A stretch of DNA of 64,000 nucleotides. Source: Larix kaempferi. Lineage: Eukaryota > Streptophyta > Pinopsida > Pinales > Pinaceae. Below, piece after piece: positions 52,331 through 61,900 of the stretch; position 1 is the stretch's first letter, and each line of letters begins with the position of its first letter. The notes under the pieces were generated by a model, which had not been told where the DNA came from, did no database searches, and saw nothing but the letters and a program-made list of their open reading frames with translations. The position numbers were made by a program, and so were the translations under genes. The stretch lies in assembly GCA_027924585.1 (NCBI GenBank), contig BSBM01000917.1:9105501-9169500 (forward strand). The letters run 5' to 3'.

Positions 52331-55300
52331 AACTCGTGTTTTTTACGAAATCATGTAAACCTTCTAGAAGCTGTGATTTTAAAAAACGGTGGAAGTAAGC
52401 TTTTCTTATTTCCGGACGCATGCGCAAACTATAGAAAGTCGTTATGCCGTAGAATGTGCATACTTTGTAGATTCCATTTATGAAATAAAACACATTTTCT
52501 AAAAAGTCGTGTTTTTTACAAAATCATGTAAACCTTCTAGAAGCTGTGATTTTAAAAAACGGTGGAAGTAAGCTTTTCTTATTTCTGGACGTATGCGCAA
52601 ACTATAGAAAGTCGTTATGACGTAGAATGTGCATACTTTGTAGATTCCATTTATGAAATAAGACACATTTTCCAAAAACTCTTTTTTTTAACGAAATCAT
52701 GTAAACCTTCTAGAAGCTGTGATTTTAAAAAACGGTGGGAGTAAGCTTTTCTTATTTCCTGATGCATGCGCAAACTATAGAAAGTCCTTATGACGTAGAA
52801 TGTGCATTCTTTGTTGATTCCGTTTATGAAATAAAACACATTTTCTAAAAACTCGTGTTTTTAACAAATCATGTAAACCTTCTACAAGTTGTGATTTTAA
52901 AAAACAGGGGAATTAAGCTTTTCTTATTTCCGGACGGATGCGCAAACTATAGAAAGTCGTTATGACGTAGAATGTGCATACTTTGTAGATTCCATTGATT
53001 AAATAAAACACATTTTCTAAAAACTCGTGTTTTTTACGAAATCATGTAAACCTTCTAGAAGCTGTGATTTTAAAAAACGGTGGAAGTAAGCTTTTCTTAT
53101 TTCCGGACGCATGCGCAAACTATAGAACGTCGTTATGATGTAGAATGTGCATACTTTGTTGATTCCATTTATGAAATAAAACACATTTTCTAAAAACTCG
53201 TGTTTTTTAAGAAATCATGTAAACCTTCTAGAAGCTGTGATTTTAAAAAACGGGGGAAGTAAGCTTTTCTTATTTCCAAACGCATGCGCAAACTATAGAA
53301 AGTCATTATCACGTAGAATGTGCATACTTTGTTGATTGCATTTATGAAATAAAACACATTTTCTAAAAACTCGTGTTTTTTAAGAAATCATGTAAACCTT
53401 CTAGAAGCTGTGATTTTAAAAAACGGGGGAAGTAAGCTTTTCTTATTTCCGGACGCATACACAAACTATAGAAAGTCGTTATGCCGTAGCATGTGCATAC
53501 TTTGTAGATTCTATTTATGAAATAAAACACATTTTCTAAAAACTCGTGTTTTTTACGAAATCATGTAAACCTTCTAGAAGCTGTGATTTTAAAAAATGGT
53601 GGAAGTAAGCTTTTCTTATTTCCGGACGTATGCGCAAACTATAGAAAGTCGTTATGACGTAGAATGTGCATACTTTGTAGATTCCATTTATGAAATAAAA
53701 CACATTTTCTAAAAACTCGTGTTTTTTACGAAATCATGTAAACCTTCTAGAAGCTGTGATTTTAAAAAACGGTGGAAGTAAGCTTTTCTTATTTTCGGAT
53801 GCATGCGCAAACTATAGAAAGTCGTTATGACGTAGAATGTGCACAATTTGTTGATTCCATTTATGAAATAAAACAAATTTTCTAAAAACTCGTGTTTTTT
53901 AACAAATCATGTAAACCTTCTAGAAGCTGTGATTTAAAAAAACGGGCGAAGTAAGCTTTTCTTATTTCCAGACGGATGCGCAAACTATAGAAAGTCGTTA
54001 TGACGTAGAATGTGCATACTTTGTAGATTACATTTATGAAATAAAACACATTTTCTAAAAACTCATGTTTTTTACGAAACCATGTAAACCTTCTAGAAGC
54101 TGTGATTTTCAAAAACGGTGGAAGTAAGCTTTTCTTATTTCCGGACGCATGCGCAAACTATAGAATGTCGTTATGACGTAGAATGTGCATACTTTGTAGA
54201 TTCCATTTATGAAATAAAACACATTTTCTAAAAACTCGTGTTTGTTACGAAATCATGTAAACCTTCGACATGCTGTGATTTTAAAAAATGTGTAAGTAAG
54301 ATTTTCTTATTTCCGGACGCATGCGCAAAGTATAGAAATTCGTTATGACGTAGAATGTGCATACTTTGTTGATTCCATTTATGAAATAAAACACATTTTC
54401 TAAAAACTCGTGTTTTTTAACAAATCATGTAAACCTTCTAGAAGCTGTGATTTTAAAAAACGGGGGAAGTAAGCTTTTTTTATTTCCGGACGGATGCGTA
54501 AACTATAGAACGTCGTTATGATGTAGAATGTGCATACTTTGTAGTTTCCATTTATGAAATAAAACACATTTTCTAAAAACTCGTGATTTTTACGAAATTA
54601 TGTAAACCTTCTAGAAACTGTGATTTTAAAAAACGGTGGAAGTAAGCTTTTCTTGTTTCCGGACGTATGCGCAAACTATAGAAAGTCGTTATGACATAGA
54701 ATGTGCATACTTTGTAGATTCCATTTATGAAATAAAACACATTTTCTAAAAACTCGTTTTTTTTACGAAGTCATGTAAACCTTCTAGAAGCTTTGATTTT
54801 AAAAAACGATGGAAGTAAGCTTTTCTTATTTCTGGACGCATGTGCAAACTATAGAAAGTCGTTATGACGTAGAATGTGCATACTTTGTTGATTCCATTTA
54901 TGAAATAAAACAAATTTTCTAAAAACTAGCGTTTTTTAACAAATCATGTAAACCTTCTAGAAGCTGTGATTTTAAAAAACGGGCGAAGTAAGCTTTTCTT
55001 AATTCCGGAAGGATGCGCAAACTATAGAAAGTCGTTATGACGTAGAATTTGCATACTTTGTAGATTCCATTTATGAAATAAAACACATTTTCTAAAAACT
55101 CGTGTTTTTTACGAAACCATGTAAACATTCTAGAAGCTTTGATTTTAAAAAACGTTGGAAGTAAGCTTTTCTTAATTCCGGACGCATGCGCAAACTATAG
55201 AAAGTCGTTATGACGTAGAAGGTGCATACTTTGTAGATTCCATTTATTAAATCAAACACATTTTCTAAAAACTCGTGTTTTTTACGAAACCATGTAAACC

Positions 55301-56700
55301 TTCTAGAAGCTGTGATTTTAAAAAACGGTGGAAGTAAGCTTTTCTTATTTCCGGATGCATGCGCAAACTATAGAATGTCGTTATGACGTAGAATGTGCAT
55401 ACTTTGTAGATTCCATTTATGAAATAAAACACATTTTCTAAAAACTCGTGTTTTTTACGAAATCATGTAAACCTTCTAGATGCTGTGATTTTAAAAAATG
55501 GTGTAAGTAAGCTTTTCTTATTTCCGGACGCATGCGCAAATTATAGAATGTCGTTATGACGTAGAATGTGCATACTTTGTTGATACTATTTATGAAATAA
55601 AACACATTTTCTAAAAACTTGTGTTTTTTAAGAAATCATGTAAACCTCCTAGAAGTTGTGATTTTAAAAAACGGGGGAAGTAAGCTTTTCTTATTTCCAA
55701 ACGCATGCGCAAACTATAGAAAGTCGTTATGACGTAGAATGTGCATACTTTGTTGATTCCATTTATGAAATAAAACACATTTTCTAAAAACTCGTGTTTT
55801 TTAAGAAATCATGTAAACCTTCTAGAAGTTGTGATTTTAAAAAACGGGGGAAGTAAGCTTTTCTTATTTCCGGACGCATGCGCAAACTTTATAAAGTCGT
55901 TATGACGTAGAATGTGCATACTTTGTAGATTCCATTTATGAAATAAAACACATTTTCTAAAAACTCGTGTTTTTTAAGAAATCATGTAAACCTTCTAGAA
56001 GCTGTGATTTTAAAAAACGGGGGAAGTAAGCTTTTCTTATTTCCGGACGCATGCACAAACTATAGAAAGTCGTTATGCCGTAGCATGTGCATACTTTGTA
56101 GATTCCATTTATGAAATAAAACACATTTTCTAAAAACTCGTGTTTTTTACGAAATCATGTAAACCTTCTAGAAGCTGTGATTTTAAAAAATGGTGGAAGT
56201 AAGCTTTTCTTATTTCCGGACGTATGCGCAAACTATAGAAAGTCGTTATGACGTAGAATGTGCATACTTTGTAGATTCCATTTATGAAATAAAACACATT
56301 TTCTAAAAACTCGTGTTTTTTACGAAATCATGTAAACCTTCTAGAAGCTGTGATTTTAAAAAATGGTGTAAGTAAGCTTTTCTTATTTCCGGACGCATGC
56401 GCAAACTATAGAATGTCGTTATGACGTAGAATGTGCATACTTTGTTGATTCTATTTATGAAATAAAACACATTTTCTAAAAACTTGTGTTTTTTAAGAAA
56501 TCATGTAAACCTCCTAGAAGCTGTGATTTTAAAAAACGGGGGAAGTAAGCTTTTCTTATTTCCGGACGCATGCGCAAACTATAGAAAGTCGTTATGCCAT
56601 AGAATGTGCATACTTTGTAGATTCCATTTATGAAATCAAACACATTTTCTAAAAAGTCGTGTTTTTTACGAAATCATGTAAACCTTCTAGAAGCTGTGAT
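52331..56700 (+). repeat. Large-scale duplicate of about 28.7-31.9 kb
   Basis: From about 53.0 kb this carries the variant order described at 28.7-31.9 kb: TATCACGTAG 53308, GTAGCATGTGC near 53,486, TTATTAAATC 55244 and GTCGTTATGCC 56588. The stretch 52.3-53.0 kb is ordinary satellite, with an AATAAGACAC variant (52,657) and a T-run replacing the TCGTG loop near 52,682. The same pair of variants is seen near 56.81-56.84 kb. Confidence 0.74.
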
Positions 56701-58259
56701 TTTAAAAAACGGTGGAAGTAAGCTTTTCTTATTTCCGGACGTATGCGCAAACTATAGAAAGTCGTTATGACGTAGAATGTGCATACTTTGTAGATTCCAT
56801 TTATGAAATAAGACACATTTTCTAAAAACTCTTTTTTTTTACGAAATCATGTAAACCTTCTAGAAGCTGTGATTTTAAAAAACGGTGGTAGTAAGCTTTT
56901 CTTATTTCCGGACGCATGCGCAAACTATAGAAAGTCGTTATGACGTAGAATGTGCATACTTTGTTGATTCCGGTTATGAAATATAACACATTTTCTAAAA
57001 ACTCGTGTTTTTTAACAAATCATGTAAACCTTCTAGAAGCTGTGATTTTAAAAAACGGGGGAAGTAAGCTTTTCTTATTTCCGGACGGATGCGCAAACTA
57101 TAGAAAGTCGTTATGACGTAGAATGTGCATACTTTGTAGATCCAATTTATGAAATAAAACACATTTTCTAAAAACTCGTGTTTTTTACGAAATCATGTAA
57201 ACCTTCTAGAAGCTGTGATTTTAAAAAATGGTGGAAGTAAGCTTCTATTATTTCCGGACGCATGCGCAAACTATAGAATGTCGTTATGACGTAGAATGTG
57301 CATAGTTTGTAGATTCCATTTATGAAATAAAACACATTTTCTAAAAACTCCTGTTTTTTACGAAATCATGTAAACCTTCTAGATGCTGTGATTTTAAAAA
57401 ATGGTGGAAGTAAGCTTTTCTTATTCCCGGACGCATGCGCAAACTATAGAAAGTCGTTATGACGTAGAATGTGCATAGTTTGTAGATTCCATTTTTGAAA
57501 TAAAACGCATTTTCTAAAAACTCGTGTTTTTTACGAAATCATGTAAACCTTCTAGAAGCTGTGATTTTAAAAATGGTGGAAGTAAGCTTTTCCTATTTCC
57601 GGACGCATGCGCAAACTATAGAAAGTCGTTATGACGTAGAATGTGCATACTTTGTAGATTCCATTTATGAAATAAAACACATTTTCTAAAAACTCTTTTT
57701 TTTTACGAAATCATGTAAACCTTCTAGAAGCTGTGATTTTAAAAAACGGGGGAAGTAAACTTTTCTTATTTCCGGACGCATGCGCAAACTATAGAAAGTG
57801 GTTATGCCGTAGAATGTGCATACTTTGTTGATTCCATTTATGAAATAAAATACATTTTCTAAAAACTCGTGTTTTTTAAGAAATCATGTAAACCTTCTAG
57901 AAGCTGTGATTTTAAAAAATGGTGGAAGTAAGCTTTTCTTATTTCCGGATGCATGCGCAAACTATAGAAAGTCGTTATGCCGTAGAATGTGCATACTTTG
58001 TTGATTCCATTTATGAAATAAAACACATTTTCTAAAAATTCTTTTATTTTACGAAATCATGTAAACCTTCTAGAAGCTGTGATTTTAAAAAACGGGGGAA
58101 GTAAGCTTTTCTTATTTCCGGACGCATGCACAAACTATAGAAAGTCGTTATGACGTAGAATGTGCATAGTTTGTTGATTCCATTTATGAAATAAAACACA
58201 TTTTCTAAAAACTCGTGTTTTTTAAGAAATCATGTAAACCTTCTAGAAGCTGTGATTTT
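56701..58259 (+). repeat. Satellite monomers, mixed
   Basis: About 9 monomers. In copies near 56,831 and 57,693 the TCGTG loop of the A/T-rich dyad is replaced by T-runs, and near 58,041 it reads CTTTTATTTTACG. The rest is ordinary satellite with no other element. Confidence 0.75.
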
Positions 58260-60100
58260 AAAAAACGGGAGAAGTAAGCTTTTCTTATTTCCAAATGCAT
58301 GCGCAAAGTATAGAAATTCGTTATGACGTAGAATGTGCATACTTTGTTGATTCCATTTATTAAATAAAACACATTTTCTAAAAACTCTTGTTTTTTACGA
58401 AATCATGTAAACCTTCTAGAAGCTGTGATTTTAAAAAACGGTGGAAGTAAGCTTTTCTTATTTCCGGACGAATGCGCAAACTATAGAAAGTCGTTATGAC
58501 GTTGAATGTGCATACTTTGTTGATTCCATTTATGAAATAAAACACATTTTCTACAAACTCGTGTTTTTTACGAAATCTTGTAAACCTTCTAGTAGCTGTG
58601 ATTTTAAAAAACGGTGGAAGTAAGCTTTTCGTATATCCGGACGCATGCACAAAGTATAGAAATTCGTTATGACGTAGAATGTGCATACTTTGTAGATTCC
58701 ATTTATGAAATGAAACACATTTTCTAAAAACTTGTGTTTTTTACGAAATCATGTAAACCTTCTAGAAGCTGTGATTTTAAAAAACGGTGGAAGTAAGCTT
58801 TTCTTATTTCCGGACGCATGCGCAAACTATAGAAACTCGTTATGACGTAGAATGTGCATACGTTGTAGATTCCATTTATGAAATAAAACACATTTTCTAA
58901 AAACTCATGTTTTTTACGAAATCATGTAAACCTTCTAGAAGCTGTGATTTTAAAAAACGGTGGAAGTAAGCTTTTCTTATTTCCGGACGCATGCGCAAAC
59001 TATAGAAACTCGTTATGATGTAGAATATGCATACTTTGTTGATTCCATTTATGAAATAAAACAAATTTTCAAAAAACTCGTGTTTTTTAAGAAATCATGT
59101 AAACCTTCTAGAAGCTGTGATTTTAAAAAATGGGGGAAGTAAGCTTTTCTTTTTTCCGGATGCATGCGAAAACTATAGAAAGTCGTTATGACGTAGAATG
59201 TGCATACTTTGTAGATTCCATTTATGAAATAAAACACATTTTCTAAAAACTCGTGTTTTTTACGAAATCATGTAAACCTTCTAGAAGCTGTGATTTTAAA
59301 AAACGGTGGAAGTAAGGTTTTCTTATTTTCGGACGAATGCGCAAACTATAGAAAGTCGTTAGGACGTAGAATGTGCATACTTTGTTGATTACATTTATGA
59401 AATAAAACACATTTTCTAAAAACCCGTGTTTTTTACGAAATCATGTAAACCTTCTAGAAGCTCTGATTTTAAAAAACGGTGGAAGTAAGCTTTTCTTATA
59501 TCCGGACGCATGCGCAAACTATAGAAAGTCGTTATGACGTAGAATGTGCATACTTTGTAGATTCAATTTATGAATTAAAATACATTTTCTAAAAACTCGT
59601 GTTTTTTACGAAATCATGTAAACCTTCTAGAAGCCGTGATTTTCAAAAACGGGTTATTAAGCTTTTCTTATTTCCAGACGCATGCGCAAACTATATAAAG
59701 TCGTTATGACGTAGAATGTGCATACTTTGTAGATTCCATTTATGAAATAAAACACATTTTCTAAAAACTCGTGTTTTTTACGAAATCATGTAAACCTTCC
59801 AGAAGCTGTGATTTTAAAAAACGGTGGAAGTAAGCTTTTCTTATTTCCGGACGCATGCGCAAACTAGAGAAAGTCATTATGACGTAGAATGTGCATACTT
59901 TGTAGATTCCATTTATGAAATAAAACACATTTTCTAAAAACTCGTGTTTTTTACGAAATCATGTAAACCTTCTAGAAGCTGTGATTTTAAAAAACGGTGG
60001 AAGTAAGCTTTTCTTATTTCCGGACGCATGCGCAAACTATAGAAAGTCCTTACGATGTAGAATGTGCATACTTTGTTGATTCCATTTATGAAATAAAACA
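58260..60100 (+). repeat. Partial copy of the copy-D haplotype
   Basis: GGGAGAAG, GCGCAAAGTATAG, GACGTTGAATG, TCGTATATCC (58629), CGTTGTAG (58861), AAGCTCTG and TATATCCG (59497) follow copy D. Offsets are 8,993 bp at TCGTATATCC and 8,820 bp at CGTTGTAG and beyond. One monomer (the GTCTTTATG unit) has been lost here. A GGGTTATTAAGC form of the one-base-shorter variant lies near 59,650. Confidence 0.78.
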
Positions 60101-61900
60101 CATTTTCTAAAAACCCGTGTTTTTTACGAAATCATGTAAACCTTCTAGAAGCTGTGATTTTAAAAAACGGTGGAAGTAAGCTTTTCTTATATCCGGACGC
60201 ATGCGCAAACTATAGAAAGTCGTTATGACGTAGAATGTGCATACTTTGTAGATTCCATTTATGAAATAAAACACATTTTCCAAAAACCCGTGTTTTTTAC
60301 GAAATCATGTAAACCTTCTAGAAGCTGTGATTTTAAAAAATGGTGGAAGTAAGCTTTTCTTATTTCCGGACGCATGCGCAAACTATAGAACGTCGTTATG
60401 ACGTAGAATGTGCATACTTTGTATATTCCATTTATGAAATAAAACAAATTTTCTAAAAACTCGTGTTTTTTACGAAATCATGTAAACCTTCTAGAAGCCG
60501 TGATTTTAAAAAACGGGAGAAGTAAGCTTTTCTTATTTCCAAATGCATGCGCAAAGTATAGAAAGTCGTTATGACGTAGAATGTGCATACTTTGTTGATT
60601 CCATTTATGAAATAAAACACATTTTCTAAAAACTCGTGTTTTTCACGAAATCATGTAAACCTTCTAGAAGCTGTGATTTTAAAAAACGGTGGAAGTAAGC
60701 TTTTCTTATTTCCGGACGCATGCGCAAACTATAGAAAGTCGTTATGACGTAGAATGTGCATACTTTGTAGATTCCATTTATGAAATAAAACACATTTTCT
60801 AAAAACCCGTGTTTTTTATGAAATCATGTAAACCTTCTAGAAGCTGTGATTTTAAAAAACGGTGGAAGTAAGCTTTTCTTATTTCCGGACGCATGCGCAA
60901 ACTATAGAAAGTCGTTATGACGTAGAATGTGCATACTTTGTAGATTCCATTTATGAAATAAAACACATTTTCTAAAAACTCGTGTTTTTTAGGAAATCAT
61001 GTAAACCTTCTAGAAGCTGTGATTTTAAAAAACGGGAGAAGTAAGCTTTTCTTATTTCCAAACGGATGCGTAAAGTATAGAAAGTCGTTATGACGTAGAA
61101 TGTGCATACATTGTTGATTCCATATATGAAGTAAAACACATTTTCTAAAAACTCGTGTTTTTTACGAAATCATGTAAACCTTCTAGAAGCTGTGATTTTA
61201 ATAAACGGTGGAAGTAAGCTTTTCTTATTTCCGAAGGAATGCGGAAACTAGAGAAAGTCGTTATGACGTAGAATGTGCATACTTTGTTGATTCCATTTAT
61301 GAAATAAAACACATTTGCTAAAAACTCATGTTTTTTAAGAAATCATGTAAACCTTCTAAAAGCTGTGATTTTAAAAAACGGGAAAAGTAAGCTTTTCTTA
61401 TTTCCGGACGGATGCGCAAACTATAGAAAGTCGTTATGACGAAGAATGTGCATACTTTGTTGATTCCATTTATGAAATAAAACACATTTTCTAAAAACTC
61501 GTGTTTTTTAAGAAATCATGTAAACCTTCTAGAAGCCGTGATTTTAAAAAAACGGGAGAAGTAAGCTTTTCTTATTTCCGGACGCATGCGCAAACTATAA
61601 AAAGTCGTTATGACGTAGAATGTGCATACTTTGTTGATTCCATTTATGAAGTAAAACACATTTTCTAAAAACTCGTGTTTTTTAACAAATCATGTAAACC
61701 TTCTAGAAGCTGTGATTTTAAAAAACGGGGGAAGTAAGCTTTTCTTATTTCCGGATGCATGCGCAAACTATAGAAAGTCGTTATGACGTAGAATGTGCAG
61801 ACTTTGTAGATTCCATTTATAAAATAAAACACATTTTCTAAAAACTCGTGTTTTTTAAGAAATCATGTAAAGCTTCTAGAAGCTGTGATTTTAAAAAACG
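60101..61900 (+). repeat. Third copy of the 41.3 kb block
   Basis: GAACGT at 60388 and CATTTGC at 61312 match 42057 and 42981 at the same offset, 18,331 bp. The four-monomer section missing from the 50.1 kb copy is retained. GGGAGAAG, TTCCAAATGCATGCGCAAAG, GGACGGATGCG and GAAGCCGTG follow in the expected order. Confidence 0.8.
60882..61054 (+). repeat. Representative 173 bp monomer with its dyads and sites
   Basis: One near-consensus unit chosen to show the internal anatomy. CGCATGCG, a perfect 8 bp palindrome containing the SphI site, lies at 60890-60897. TTTAT-GAA-ATAAA, a 5 bp inverted repeat, lies at 60950-60962. AAAAAC-TCGT-GTTTTT, a 6 bp inverted repeat with a 4 nt loop, lies at 60974-60989. 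CTTCTAGAAG, a perfect 10 bp palindrome containing the XbaI site, lies at 61007-61016. The HindIII site AAGCTT lies at 61043-61048. An AATAAA hexamer sits inside the second dyad in nearly every unit. This copy has AGGAAATC where most copies have ACGAAATC or AAGAAATC. Confidence 0.93.
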
